Shown: positions 31,768-43,554, counted from the first letter of the stretch. The stretch: DNA of 64,000 nucleotides from Alviniconcha marisindica (GCA_018857735.1 JABMCL010003121.1:1-64000), one strand, 5' to 3'. Notes: generated from the letters alone by a model not told the origin. Made by a program: numbers and translations.

Positions 31768-33840
31768 CTTGATAACAAGGGAGTGAAAGACTGGATGATT
31801 CTGAACAAATCCTTCAAAAAAGGAATGACGCCTGCTCACTGACCATGAGCGGTGTCGGCTGCAATCCAATGAAGCAAATGACATTCCTCTGAATGCTGAG
31901 GCCATGCTGCCATCAGCGCACACCCCACCAGTCAACACGGCAACACGTGGAGGTCAGACTGAAGGCTTGTGTGGAAAGAGGTTGTGCACGATACACTCTA
32001 TTGGGCGATTCAGTGAAGCTGGTTTGCTAGAGTGAATACCCTTTGTAATCTTTTGTGCAAGAAGTCACGAGAGGTTGCAGCGCACTTCCAGGCCGATTTC
32101 TGAGTAGGTGTTGCTTCACGCTGTGTATAACGGTGGAAGTTGAACCTAGAATCGCGAAGCAGCACAAATGCCAATGTAACAGTGATATTTTGCAAAGTTC
32201 CAGTTCAGTGTTGCTTTGCATCCACAGAGACTGCATATACTATTAGAGACTGGATTTTAGGTAGGTAGTGTTGTTTAATGTCCTCAGATGTCAGTTGACA
32301 TATCAGGGACAAGCTGAGACCAATGCCGAAGCATGGTTCAATATAGCTTTACGTCCACGGAAACCAGAAGGCTCGTTAGGACAGACAGCCCAGGACAGCC
32401 ACCTCGACTCTCACACAGCTCCTGAACTATGTGGATGAGACTGGATTTTGCTAGGTTAACATTATCTACTTTATTTGTATCTAGGTCAGTAATTGAGTGG
32501 GGATAATTAATTGTATTTAATATGCTGTTTAGGGGGGATTTCTTCATTAGAATTTAGATGTGGTCTTGGTTGTCAGTGTACCAGTTCATGATAAATATTG
32601 TTGTGAGAGTTGTTGGATGGGTTCTGCTAAGTTAATGAAATAATTGTGATGTTTGGTATTTTTCAGTATTAGGGTGACAGAGTTCTGTCCCTTGAGTTCC
32701 TAATAGAAATACTTATGATGTCATCATCAAAGTGATGTCATAATGTTATGCAAAAATAAGTTTTTACATCACAGACCATCAGCTATCCATGCCCTAACCA
32801 ACTTTTTGGGGAAGGCCTTTATTAAACTGATAAGGTATGTGCATCTAGCCAGTGTTTGTAATGTGATATTGATATTTCTTCTATCTGACAGGTTTAATTT
32901 CATGGCTTATGTACTTATTCTGTTATTTTGTCATTTAATTTCTTTGGGGGGTTATAATCATGGTCCATGCGGCTGTGAAGTAGGCTTTGTAACCTTGTGC
33001 CTGCTATTACAGTTGAAAATATATTATGGTCCACATTATTCCGTGCAGGAGTGCTGAATGTATTGACCGGATTGTTTTCAGCAGTTACCTTGTGTCAGAT
33101 ATTGTTCTGTTCCCAGTGTTTGTCTGGAAGGTTGTTGTAGGAGTCTTTTGTCTAGTATTGCTGTTATTTTATACTGCTGATACAATGCTGATTGGCAAGT
33201 TGTTCTGACATTTTTCTTCTTCTTTTTTTTGTACAGGGTAAAAGAAACAAAACAAAACAAAACAGAAAATTAAAAAAAGACTTATACATCAACAACTATA
33301 GCAACTACGACTGTAATAAACAAAAGCCATGGACAATCAGTGTTGGTGTTCAGTGTTTAGTCAGTGCAGTATGAACAAACCTGCCAGTGGCAAGAAAATC
33401 TACATTCAAACCACCACCCCGGCAACGCCAATACTGTTGCAGTTGCAAAAATTACTGTGGAAAGGGGATGGAGGGTGGGAAAAAAAGTGTTGGCAAAAAA
33501 GCATTTTGGGGCATCTTATAGCGTGAGCAACAAGTTATTGCTTATTGCCAGACACATTATGACTACAAAAATGCCTTTAATGTTGGCAGTGTAAAATTTG
33601 CAAATTCACTGTCACTGCCTTCCATTGTGAAGAAAGTACGCACTGGAAGTGACTTAAGCGATGCCAGGCAAAAGTCAAGGGAGTTAACAAGCCCGCCTGA
33701 ATCGCCCAATATGCTGACCATCAGGCATGCTCAGTGGGGGTGGAGGGGGGTAGGGGGAATCTTAGACTGCTATTGACACATGCAATGACTTCAGCAAAGC
33801 TGATCAGGATGAGCACGAAATGGTGTCTGAGACTTGTCCA
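31768..33840. other. Intron 6, mostly unique sequence
   Basis: AT-rich intron DNA without exons that fit the phase. Only the dispersed repeat at 32,250-32,437 and a short aaacaaaac tract at 33,245 are recognisable. Confidence 0.6.
32250..32437 (-). mobile_element. Dispersed repeat, copy B (inverse of 4,495-4,690)
   Basis: Its reverse complement matches copy A almost throughout, including gagccttctggtttccgtgg and tcaactgacatctgaggaca, and ends in a ctacctacc-like tail. Two oppositely oriented copies 28 kb apart indicate a transposed family. Confidence 0.8.
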
Positions 33841-34560
33841 CCAGGTCACAGTGTCTAAAATGGCTGTCGCATTAAATGTGTCTGAAACTTGTCTGCAAAA
33901 TGGCTGTCAAAACTGCATGGAATGTCTGAGACTTGTCTGCTGGGTCACAGTGTCTAAAATGGCTGTCAGAATGCATGAAATGTGTTTGAGACTTGTCTGC
34001 CGGGTCACAGTGTCTAAAATGGCTGTCAGAATGCATGAAATGTGTTTGAGACTTGTCTGCCGGGTCACAGTGTCTAAAATGGCTGTCAGAATGCATGAAA
34101 TGTGTTTGAGACTTGTCTGCCGGTCACAGTGTCTAAAATGGCTGTCAGAATGCATGAAATGTGTTTGAGACTTGTCTGCCGGGTCACAGTGTCTAAAATG
34201 GCTGTCAGAATGCATGAAATGTGTTTGAGACTTGTCTGCCGGGTCAAAAGTGTCTAAAATGGCTGTCAGAATGCCTGAAATGTGTTTGAGACTTGTCTGA
34301 CGGGTCACAGTGTCTAAAATGGCTGTCAGAATGCCTGAAATGTGTTTGAGACTTGTCTGCCTGGTCACAGTGTCTAAAATGGCTGTCAGAATGCATGAAA
34401 TGTGTTTGAGACTTGTCTGCCGGGTCACAGTGTCTAAAATGGCTGTCAGAATGCATGAAATGTGTTTGAGACTTGTCTGCCGGGTCACAGTCTCTAAAAT
34501 GGCTGTCAGAATGCATGAAATGTGTTTGAAACTTGTCTGCAGGTTACAATCTCTAAAGTG
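33840..34560. repeat. 60 bp minisatellite, about eleven copies
   Basis: Unit: gtcacagtgtctaaaatggc / tgtcagaatgcatgaaatgt / gtttgagacttgtctgccgg. The period of 60 keeps frames open on both strands. Less regular copies continue to about 34,740, just before exon 7. Confidence 0.95.
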
Positions 34561-34782
34561 GTTGTCAAAACCGCATCAAATATATCTGAGACTGTCCGCT
34601 GGGTCACGATCTCAGACTTCGACTTCTGTGGACATGGGCAACGAATGCAGCAAAACTAATCAGAGTGAGCTTGAAACAGTGTCTGAGACTTGTCTACTTG
34701 GTCACAATCTCAAAAATGCATCAGCGGCCTTCAAAACCGCGTGAAACGTGAGTTAACACGATGCCGGCATGGACTGTTGCAG

Positions 34783-35036
34783 AGGAGGGGTTTAAGAAGC
34801 GCATCGAGTACCTGAAGAAGGAGGGTAACCAGGCCCACCGGGCCAAGGACAGCAAGAAGTCGCAGTGGTTCTACCAGCGAGCCATCAACATCATTGAACA
34901 GAGCCCCTACACGATGCCCCGTGACCTGGCCATCCTCTACAACAACATGGCTACAGTCCATGCTGCCATCAGTGACAACGAGGCTGCGTGTCGACTGGCT
35001 ACCCAGAGTGTGCAACTGGACCCTACCTACCACAAG
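34783..35036 (+). CDS. TRANK1: TRANK1-like exon 7 (TPR)
   Basis: Acceptor ggactgttgcag ends 34,782; the carried G plus AG gives Glu. Donor cacaag/gtaatg; ends phase 0. Encodes RIEYLKKEGNQAHRAKDSKK, FYQRAINIIEQ, LAILYNNMATVHAAISDNEA and LATQSVQLDPTYHK. These fit the TPR pattern (W/L-G-Y-A-F-A-P positions); the last repeat is completed in exon 8. An upstream ATG at 34,761 is in frame but is not needed. Confidence 0.92.
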
Positions 35037-36875
35037 GTAATGACAGTGAGACTGTACCTTTCCTTCCATGAGGTAATGACAGTGAGACTACCTTTCCTAC
35101 CATGAAGTAATGACAGTGGGACTGTACATTTCCTACCATGAGGTAATAACAGTGAGACTGTACCTTTCCTTCCACAAGGTAATGACATTGAGACTGTACC
35201 TTTCCTACCATGAGGTAATGACAGTGAGACTGTACCTTTCCTTCCATGAGGTAATGACAGTGAGACTGTACCTTTCCTACCATGAGGTAATGACAGTGAG
35301 ACTGTACCTTTCCAGCCACAAGGTAATGACAGTGAGACTGTACCTTTCCTTCCATAAGGTAATGACAGTGAGACTACCTTTCCTACCATGAGGTAATGAC
35401 AGTGAGACTGTACCTTTCCTTCCACAAGGTAATGACATTGAGACTGTACCTTTCCTACCATGAGGTAATGACAGTGATACTGTACCTTTCCTTCCATGAG
35501 GTAATGACAGTGAGACTGTACCTTTACCATGAGGTAATGACAGTGGACTTACTTTCCTACCAAGGTAATGACAGTGAGCTACCTTTCCTACCATGAGGTA
35601 ATGACAGTGGACTACCTTTCCTACCATGAGGTAATGACAGTGAGACTGTACCTTTCCTTCCATGAGGTAATGACAGTGAGACTGTACCTTTCCTACCATG
35701 AGGTAATGACAGTGAGACTGTACCTTTCCAGCCACAAGGTAATGACAGTGAGACTGTACCTTTCCTTCCATAAGGTAATGACAGTGAGACTACCTTTCCT
35801 ACCATGAGGTAATGACAGTGAGACTGTACCTTTCCTTCCACAAGGTAATGACATTGAGACTGTACCTTTCCTACCATGAGGTAATGACAGTGAGACTGTA
35901 CCTTTCCTTCCATGAGGTAATGACAGTGAGACTGTACCTTTCCTATCATGAAGTAATGACAGTGGGACTGTACCTTTCCTACCATGAGGTAATGACAGTG
36001 AGACTACCTTTCCTACCATGAGGTAATGACAGTGAGACTACCTTTCCTTCCATAGGTAATGACATGAGACTGTACCTTTCCTACCATGAGGTAATGACAG
36101 TGAGACTGTACCTTTCCTACCATGAGGTAATGACAGTGAGACTACCTCTCCTTCCATGAGGTAATGACAGTGAGACTGTACCTTTCCTACCATGAGGTAA
36201 TGACAGTGAGACTGTACTGTTCCTTCCATGAGGTAATGACAGTGAGTCTGTACCTTTTCTACCATGAGGGAATGACAGTGAGATTGTATCTTTCCTACCA
36301 CGAGGTAATGACAGTGAGACTATACCTACCACAAGGTAATTACAGTGAGGTTGTACCTTTCCTACCATAAGGGAATGACAGATTGTACCTTTCCTACCAC
36401 AAGGTAATGACAGTGAGACTATACTTTACCTACCACAAGGGAATTACAGTGAGGCTGTACCTTTCCTACCATGAGGTAATGCCGGCAAGACTGTACTTTA
36501 CCTACCACAAGGTAATGACAGTGAGACTGTATTTTACCTACCATGAGGTAATGACATTGAGACTGTACCTTTCCTACCATGAGGTAATGACAGTGAGACT
36601 ACCTTTCCTACCATGAGGTAATGACAGTGAGACTGTACCTTTCCTACCATGAGGTAATGACAGTGAGACTATACTTTACCTACCACAAGGTAATGACAGT
36701 GAGGCTGTACCTTTCCTACCATGAGGTAATGACAGTGGGACTGTACCTTTCCTACCATGAGGTAATGACAGTGAGACTGTACCTTTCCTTCCATGAGGTA
36801 ATGACAGTGGGACTGTACCTTTCCAGCCACAAGGTAATGATAGTGATACCGTACTTTACCTACCACAAGGTATTT
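35037..36875. repeat. 36 bp donor-junction array, left half of intron 7
   Basis: About 50 copies of gtaatgacagtgagactgta / cctttcctaccatgag. The exon 7 end reads ccctacctaccacaag/gtaatgaca, so each copy contains the last ~12 exon bases (ctaccacaag or ctaccatgag) and an AG/GTAATG donor. Higher-order patterning (ttcc/tacc/agcc alternation) is visible, with block duplication of about 415 bp (35,220-35,400 and 35,640-35,820). Confidence 0.97.
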
Positions 36876-38515
36876 GCCAGCCCTACTGATGTAGCAGTGT
36901 ATTAATGGTGACATGTATTTGCCAGCCCTACTGATGTAGAAATGTATTAATAGTGACATGTATTTGTGAGCCCTACTGATGTAGCAGTGTATTAATGATG
37001 ATGTGTATTTGCCAGCCCTACTGATGTAGAAATGTATTAATGGTGACGTGTATTTGCCAGCCCTACTGAAGTAGAAGTGTATTAATGGTAAGGTGTATTT
37101 GCCAGCCCTACTGGTGTAGAAATGTATTAATGGTGACGTGTATTTGCCAGCCCTACTGATGTAGAAATCTATTAATGGTGACGTGTATTTGCCAGCCCTA
37201 CTGATGTTGAAATCTATTAATGGTGATGTGTATTTGCCAGCCCTACTGATGTAACAGTGTATTAATGGTGATGTTTACTTGCCAGCCCTACTGAAGTAGA
37301 AGTGTATTAATGATGATGTATATTTGCCAGCCCTACAGATGTAGCAATGTATTAATGGTGATATATACTTGCCAGCCCAACTGAAGTAGAAGTGTATTGA
37401 TTGGTGATGTGTACTTGCCAGGCTTACTGAAGTAGAAGTGTATTGATTGATGACGTGTACTTGCCAGCCTTACTGAAGTAGAAGTGTACTGATTGGTGAC
37501 GTGTACTTGCCAGCCCTACTGAAGTAGAAGTGTATTAATGGTGATACGTACTTGCCAGCCCTACTGAAGTAGAAGTGTATTGATTGGTGACGTGTACTTG
37601 CCAGCCTTACTGAAGTAGAAGTGTATTAATGGTGATATGTACTTGCCAGCCCTACGAGTAGAATGTACTATGGTGATGTACTTGCCAGCCCTACTGAAGT
37701 AGAAGTGTATTGATTGGTGACGTGTACTTGCCAGCCCTACTGAAGTAGAAGTGTATTGATTGGTGACGTGTACTTGCCAGCCCTACTGAAGTAGAAGTGT
37801 ACTGATTGGTGACGTGTACTTGCCAGCCCTACTGAAGTAGAAGTGTACTGATTGGTGACGTGTACTTGCCAGCCCTACTGAAGTAGAAGTGTATTGATTG
37901 GTGACGTGTACTTGCCAGCCCTACTGAAGTAGAAGTGTACTGATTGGTGACGTGTACTTGCCAGCCCTACTGAAGTAGAAGTGTACTGATTGGTGACGTG
38001 TACTTGCCAGCCCTACTGAAGTAGAAGTGTATTGATTGGTGAGTGTACTTGCCAGCCCTACTGAAGTAGAAGTGTACTGATTGGTGACGTGTACTTGCCA
38101 GCCCTACTGAAGTAGAAGTGTACTGATTGGTGACGTGTACTTGCCAGCCCTACTGAAGTAGAAGTGTACTGATTGGTGACGTGTACTTGCCAGCCCTACT
38201 GAAGTAGAAGTGTACTGATTGGTGACGTGTACTTGCCAGCCCTACTGAAGTAGAAGTGTACTGATTGGTGACGTGTACTTGCCAGCCCTACTGAAGTAGA
38301 AGTGTACTGATTGGTGACGTGTACTTGCCAGCCCTACTGAAGTAGAAGTGTACTGATTGGTGACGTGTACTTGCCAGCCCTACTGAAGTAGAAGTGTATT
38401 GATTGGTGACGTGTACTTGCCAGCCCTACTGAAGTAGAAGTGTACTGATTGGTGACGTGTACTTGCCAGCCCTACTAAAGTAGAAGTGTATTGATTGGTG
38501 ACGTGTACTTGCCAG
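36876..38515. repeat. 43-46 bp acceptor-junction array, right half of intron 7
   Basis: About 36 copies of gacgtgtacttgccagccct / actgaagtagaagtgtactg / attggt. The true boundary is cgtgtacttgccag/ccgtactggcg, so the unit contains the acceptor and the start of exon 8. Left copies (tgtatttgccag, gtattaatgg) are more diverged than right copies. The array meets the donor array at about 36,868, where ctaccacaaggt runs straight into atttgccag. Confidence 0.97.
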
Positions 38516-38669
38516 CCGTACTGGCGCCTGGGCAAGAGTCTGATGGAGAAGAAGCAGCACCGAGAGGCGTGCTACAGGTTTCTGCGCGGCACTGCATGCC
38601 CGGAGGCTGATCAGGACCAGAAAGCTCTCTTCGTACTGGAAGTCTGCACCATGCTGCCTCTGCTCTCTG
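38516..38669 (+). CDS. TRANK1: TRANK1-like exon 8 (TPR)
   Basis: Acceptor gtacttgccag, donor ctctg/gtcagt. Encodes YWRLGKSLMEKKQHREACYR, the helix A/B of a TPR begun in exon 7, then QKALFVLEVC. The exon start is preceded by dozens of near-identical decoy acceptors. This one is chosen because only it continues in a conserved frame. Confidence 0.92.
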
Positions 38670-40116
38670 GTCAGTACAGTGTATGTGTGTGTGAGTGTAT
38701 GTGTTCTTGTGAGTGTGTGTGTGTGGGTGGGTGTGCGTGGGTGTGTGCGTGTGTGGGTGTATAGCGTGTGTGTGAATGCATGTGTTCTTGTGAGTGTGTG
38801 TGGGTGTGCATGTGTGTTTGTGTGTGTGTGGGGGGGGGGGGGGTATAGCGTGTGTGTGAGTGCATGTGTTCATGTGGGTGTGCATGTGTGTGTAGCGTGT
38901 GTGTGTGTGTGTATGTTTGTGTGTGTAGGGTATGGGGGTGGAGGGTGGAATTTATATTTATGACATTCGTGTGATATCCTCGGTGTCTGGAGAATATTTC
39001 AGTTTGGTGAATACTTTGAATGTGTGGGATAATGGAACATGGGGAACATAATAAGCCGTGCAACCACTGTTGAAAACTGATCACTGTTCCAAATATGTAT
39101 AATATGCATGTGTACTTCAGACCAGGATGCTGAGTCTGTGCTGAAAGAGCTGATGCCACACTTGTTTCCCATGTAGCTGAGGATGGTGGTGGTGTTGAGG
39201 ATGTTGTTGATGATGATGTTGCTGCCCTGTACTTCAGACCAGGATGCTGAGTCTGCGCTGAAAGAGCTGATGCTGTAGTTGTCCTCTGTGTGGCTGAGGA
39301 TGGCGGTGGTGTTGGTGATGATGGTGATGACAGTAATGGTGTTGATGATGGTGGTGGTGATGATGATGATGCCAATGATATTGCTGGTCTATTCTCCAGA
39401 CCAGGATGCTGGTCTGGAGAACAGAACAGCAATATCATTGGCATCACCACCAACATCATCAGCATCATCACCACCACCATCACCACCACCATCACCACCA
39501 CCCTCAGCCACACAGAGGACAACTGCAGCATCAGCTCTTTCAGCGCAGACTCAGCATCCTGTTCTGAAGTACAGGGCAGCAACATCATCATCACCACCAT
39601 CTTCAGCTACATGGGGGACTCTGGAGAACAGAACAGCAATATCATTGGCATCATCATCATCACCACCACCATCATCAACACCATTACTGTCATCACCACC
39701 ATCATCATCATCGCCACCATATGGTGGCCACCATTACTGTCATCACCACCATCATCATCATCACCACCATATGATGATGATGGTGGTGTTGATGACAGTA
39801 ATGGTGTTGATGATGGTGGTGGTGGTGATGATGATGCCAATGATATTGCTGTTCTGTTCTCCAGACCAGGATGCTCAGCTTGTGCTGAAGGAGCTGATGC
39901 TGCACCTGACCCCCATGTAGCTGACGATGATGGTGGTGATGACAATGGTGATGATGCTGATGATGATGATGATGATATTGCTGCCCTGTTCTCCAGGCCA
40001 GGATGCTGAGGCTGTGCTGAAAGAGCTGATGCCGCACCTGACCCCCATGTAGCTGACGATGATGGTGGTGATGACAATGGTGATGATGATGATGATATTG
40101 CTGCCCTGTTCTCCAG
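38670..40116 (+). other. Intron 8: GT repeats, GAT/CAT repeats and inverted acceptor copies
   Basis: (GT)-rich at 38,680-38,935, unique to 39,110, then copies of the exon 9 acceptor region in both orientations joined by GAT/GGT and ATC/ACC repeats. Forward copies begin near 39,120, 39,238, 39,860 and 39,990. Inverted copies lie at 39,410-39,440 and 39,530-39,650. Confidence 0.85.
39115..40116. repeat. Acceptor-junction copies in inverted arrangement, intron 8
   Basis: The motif ccaggatgctgaggctgtgc / tgaaagagctgatgc (the start of exon 9) occurs four more times upstream in direct orientation and at least twice reversed. Palindromes: CTCCAGACCAG at 39,394-39,404 inverted at 39,409-39,419; ~90 bp arms 39,620-39,707 and 39,772-39,865; perfect GCCACCATATGGTGGC at 39,713-39,728. 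Confidence 0.85.
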
Positions 40117-40322
40117 GCCAGGATGCTGAGGCTGTGCTGAAAGAGCTGATGCCACACCTGACCCCAGTGTGGCCGAGGATGGTGGAAACGCTGAGCAAGA
40201 GCTCGGCGTGGGACTCCATCCGTTGCCTGGTGCTGGGACCGCCAGAGAAGCTCGTCGACAAGTCTGTTGTCCCTGCAGGCTGGAAGTTTGCCGACCGCTA
40301 CAAGGAGGGAAGGCAGCACAAG
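40117..40322 (+). CDS. TRANK1: TRANK1-like exon 9
   Basis: Acceptor gttctccag; the donor cacaag/gtccgt is weak. 206 nt plus the carried G is 69 codons. Encodes QDAEAVLKELMPHLTPVWPR, then SAWDSIRCLVLGPPEKLVDK and GWKFADRYKEG. The upstream look-alikes read into TAG shortly after cccatg, so only this copy codes through. Confidence 0.9.
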
Positions 40323-40394
40323 GTCCGTTTGTGGGTGGGGTGGGGCTGATGGCAGTGTATGGGGGGGGTAATTATCTTTTTTATTGTCCATGAC

Positions 40395-40874
40395 CAGGTG
40401 GACTGTATCACATGTCTGTCCTAGTGGGTGTGTAATGTGCTGTTTTGTTTTTATTGACCATGACTGGGGTGGGGTGGGGTACTATGCTGTTTTCATTGAC
40501 CATGACTTGGGGGGGGGGGGGGGGTACTATTCTGTTTAGCTGACTGGGGGGGGGGGGGGTACTATGGTCATGCATGGGAGGGGTGGGTATGGTGCTGGTG
40601 GGTGTGTACATGCTGATTTCATTGCGGTGACCAGGTGGGCTATGTCATGGTCTGGTGGGTGTGTACATGCTGATTTCATTGGCGGTGACCAGGTGGGCTA
40701 TGTCATGTGTCTGGTGGGTGTGTAACATGCTGATTTCATTGGCGGTGACCAGGTGGGCTATGTCATGTTTCCTGGTGGGTGTGTAAATGTGCTGATTTCA
40801 TTGGCGGTGACCAGGTGGGCTATGTCATGTGTCTGGTGGGTGTGTAACATGCTGATTTCATTGACGGTGACCAG
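40395..40874. repeat. ~60 bp acceptor-junction array, intron 9
   Basis: About six copies of attggcggtgaccaggtggg / ctatgtcatgtgtctggtgg / gtgtgtaacatgctgatttc. The exon 10 boundary is ggtgaccag/gtgggctacgccatgtgtctg, so about 20 exon bases are inside the unit. Left copies are degraded, with G runs (40,509-40,523 and 40,547-40,558). Confidence 0.92.
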
Positions 40875-41085
40875 GTGGGCTACGCCATGTGTCTGAAAGC
40901 AGACACACCGGTCCTGTCGAGCCTGGTGAAAGCACTGGACAACGGGGAACTGCCACCCAGCTGCGACTCCTGGGTCACCGACCTGGTGCTGGCCCTCCTG
41001 CTGCAAGGGGCCCAGCTCCAGAGTCTAGCCACCGGGGACGATGAGACCTGTTACCACACCGCCGTCTACCTGTGCTGCTTGACAG
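40875..41085 (+). CDS. TRANK1: TRANK1-like exon 10 (ankyrin-like)
   Basis: Acceptor ggtgaccag, donor gacag/gtgggt. Encodes VGYAMCLKADTPVLSSLVKA, then WVTDLVLALLLQGAQLQ and TAVYLCCLT. The LLLQGAQLQ element is ankyrin-like. One base carried. Confidence 0.92.
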
Positions 41086-41855
41086 GTGGGTTGACATACT
41101 GGGGCTGCTTGACAGGTGGGTAGAGATACATGTGCTGCTTGACAGGTGGGTAGACGTACATGTGCTGTTTGATGGGTGGGTTGACGTACCTGTGCTGTTT
41201 GACAGGTGGGTTGACATACCTGTGCTGTTTGACAGGTGGGTTGACATACCTGTGCTGTTTGACAGGTGGGTAGACATACCAGTGCTGTTTGATGGGTGGG
41301 TTGATGTACCTGTGCTGTTTGATGGGTGGGTTGATGTACCTGTGCTATGTGACAGGGGGGGTTGACATACCTGTGCTGTTTGACAGGTGGGTTGACATAC
41401 CTGTGCTGTTTGACAGGTGGGTTGACATACCTGTGCTGTTTGACAGGTGGGTAGAGGTACCTAGGCTGCTTGACAGGTGGGTTGACATACCTGTGCTGTT
41501 TGACAGGTTGATAGACATCCCTGGGCTGCTTGACAGGTGGGTTGACATACCTGTGCTGTTTGACAGGTGGGTAGACGTATCTGGGCTGCTTGACAGGTGG
41601 GTTGATGTACCTGTGCTGTGTGACAGGTGGGTTGACATACCTGTGCTGTTTGACAGGTGGTTTGACATACCAGTGCTGTTTGTCAGGTGGGTAGATATAT
41701 CTGCCTTTGCTGTTTGACAGGTGGGTTGACATACCTTTGTTGCTTGACAGGTGGGTAGACATACCTGTGCTGTGTGACAGGTGGGTAGACATACCTGTGC
41801 TGTGTGACAGGTGGGTAGACATACCTGTGCTGTTTGGTAGGTGAGTAGACGAGTA
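41086..41855. repeat. 30 bp donor-junction array, intron 10
   Basis: About 26 copies of gtgggttgacatacctgtgc / tgtttgacag. The exon 10 end reads tacctgtgctgcttgacag/gtgggt, so every copy repeats the last ~19 exon bases and a strong CAG/GTGGGT donor. The 30 bp period (ten codons) keeps three frames open over hundreds of bases. Confidence 0.97.
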
Positions 41856-41999
41856 GATTTGTAAATAATGGACAGGGCTTGTGAGGCCATTCATTGTGCA
41901 GTCTGTGTTCATGTGTGTTCTGCTTAACCCGTTCACTGTCATGCATGCAGCTCCCACTGGGGAATAAAGTGTACAATTTGAAATCCTCGAGCCTTCTCA

Positions 42000-42034
<35 letters not shown>

Positions 42035-42237
42035 ATGCACTAGCATGTGAAGAGATTTGCATCAAAAAACAGAATATTAAATTGAAAGTGGATTTTGTTA
42101 TAGGACCAGAAAGTACTGGGTTTTCAGGCACGTGAGCACATACATTTCAGCCCAGAAATTTTACCGGCTTGGGCAGTAGTGGGGTTAAACCTGCATGAAA
42201 ACGGATTCGACAGATAGCCGGTGCGTTCTCCTTGCAG
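41856..42237 (+). other. Intron 10, 3' part
   Basis: Unique sequence interrupted by a poly(C) run of 33 (42,002-42,034). No exon seen. Confidence 0.7.
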
Positions 42238-42501
42238 AAAAACTGGGCCTGATCCGCTACATCCTGTCCAAGGAATCCCACGTGAAGGCAGCCATCCGTG
42301 CCATCAACCGTGAGAAGCGAACCCTGCTGCATTCGGCGTGCCTGCAGTTTGGGGACGGTGCACACGAGGTGGGTCGTCAGCTGGTGCGCTTGCTGCTGGA
42401 GAAGGGGGTCAACCCAGCGGCCATGGACGTTCTGTCGAAGAAGGCTGTGGACTACGTGGCCCCGCACAGTCCCATCAGCACCATGCTGCTGAAACCACCC
42501 G
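42238..42501 (+). CDS. TRANK1: TRANK1-like exon 11 (ankyrin repeats)
   Basis: Acceptor ctccttgcag, donor acccg/gtgagt. Encodes EKLGLIRYILSKESHVKAAI, an ankyrin repeat with KRTLLHSACLQFGDG (TxLHxAC) and LVRLLLEKGVNPAAMDVLSK, then VDYVAPHSPISTMLLKPP. Phase 1 at both ends. Confidence 0.93.
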
Positions 42502-42830
42502 GTGAGTACCCGACCTAGGGTCTGACTGAACTCTTGGGGTGTGCTGTGGACTGCATGGTCCCATACCCACACAGTCCCATCAGCACCATGCTGCTGAAAC
42601 CACCCGGTGAGTACCTGACCTAGGGTCTGGCTGAACTCTTGGTGTGTGCTGTGGACTGCATGGTCCCATACCCGCACAGTCCCTTCAGCATCATGCTGCT
42701 GAATCCACCCAGTGAGTACCCAACCTAGGGTCTGGCTGAACTCTTGGGGTGGGGTGTGGACTGCATGGTCCCATCCCCCACACCCAGTCCCCCCCTGTGC
42801 GTACCCGACCGAGGTTCTGACTGAACTCTT
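42460..42830. repeat. ~112 bp donor-junction array, intron 11
   Basis: The block cccatcagcaccatgctgct / gaaaccacccggtgagtacc (exon 11 end plus donor) recurs at about 42,570 and 42,682, with a shorter fourth copy near 42,787. The spacer is gacctagggtctgactgaac / tcttggggtgtgctgtggac. The copies also repeat the exon bases gtggactgc-tggtccc. Confidence 0.9.
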
Positions 42831-42929
42831 GGGGTGTAAAGCTGAAGCTTCGTCTTTCAGAGTATCAGCAGGATTGGAGTAATAATAATAATGTACTTTT
42901 TTAGGGCACCCCAAAACCAGAAAACATTT

Positions 42930-43355
42930 TTGGGGGGGGGGGGGGGGGGGGGGCTTTGGGGGGGGAAAAATGAACTTAGGGGTATTCAGGGAAAGGGAGG
43001 CAGATGAACTTAGGGGTATTCAGGGAGAGGCAGGCAGATGAACTTAGGGGTATTCAGGGAGAGGCAGGCAGATGAACTTAGGGGCATTCCGGGAGAGGGA
43101 GGCAGGCAGGCAGATGAACTTAGGGGCATTCAGGGAGAGGGAGGCAGGCGGATGAACTTAGGGACATTCAGGGAGAGGCAGGCAGGCAGATGAACTTAGG
43201 GGCATTCATGGAGAGGGAGGCAGGCAGATGAACTTAGGGACATTCAGGGAGAGGCAGGCAGGCAGATGAACTTAGGGGCATTCATGGAGAGGGAGGCAGG
43301 TGGATGAACTTAGGGACATTCAGGGAGAGGCAGGCAGGCAGATGAACTATGGGGC
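42930..43355. repeat. Poly(G) run and ~37-42 bp minisatellite
   Basis: A run of 24 G around 42,930-42,953 is followed by ten copies of cagatgaacttaggggcatt / cagggagagggaggcagg. Confidence 0.9.
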
Positions 43356-43554
43356 ATTCTCTCTCTTTTCAACAAAATGAGTAGGCTTTTCTTCTCTTTT
43401 TTATTTTATTTCAGTAAACAAAATCTCCACTCTTTGTTTTACTGTCTTCAGACTTGAATGTGTTGTCTCAGCAGTCAGGTACAAGCATGTTTCATTCTTC
43501 TTCTTCTACACTTTTATCTAAAATACAGATTGATTGATTGTTCTTATGTAGTAT

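Noticed and set aside
34000..34540. CRISPR-like regular repeats
   Set aside because: Units are contiguous without variable spacers and lie in a metazoan intron; simple minisatellite.
34761..34782. ATG at 34,761 as the start of a separate TPR gene
   Set aside because: The acceptor at 34,782 joins exon 6 in exact phase, completing a Glu codon. A two-gene model remains possible but is less economical.
35023..36959. Many 60-167 codon frames rich in MTVRLYLSYHEV-type repeats
   Set aside because: Shadows of the 36 bp donor array (twelve codons) of intron 7.
39279..39920. 213-codon and 239-codon frames rich in D, V, M or I, T
   Set aside because: They consist of GAT/GGT and ATC/ACC repeats in intron 8.
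41025..41957. 310-codon minus-strand frame
   Set aside because: Shadow of the 30 bp donor array after exon 10.
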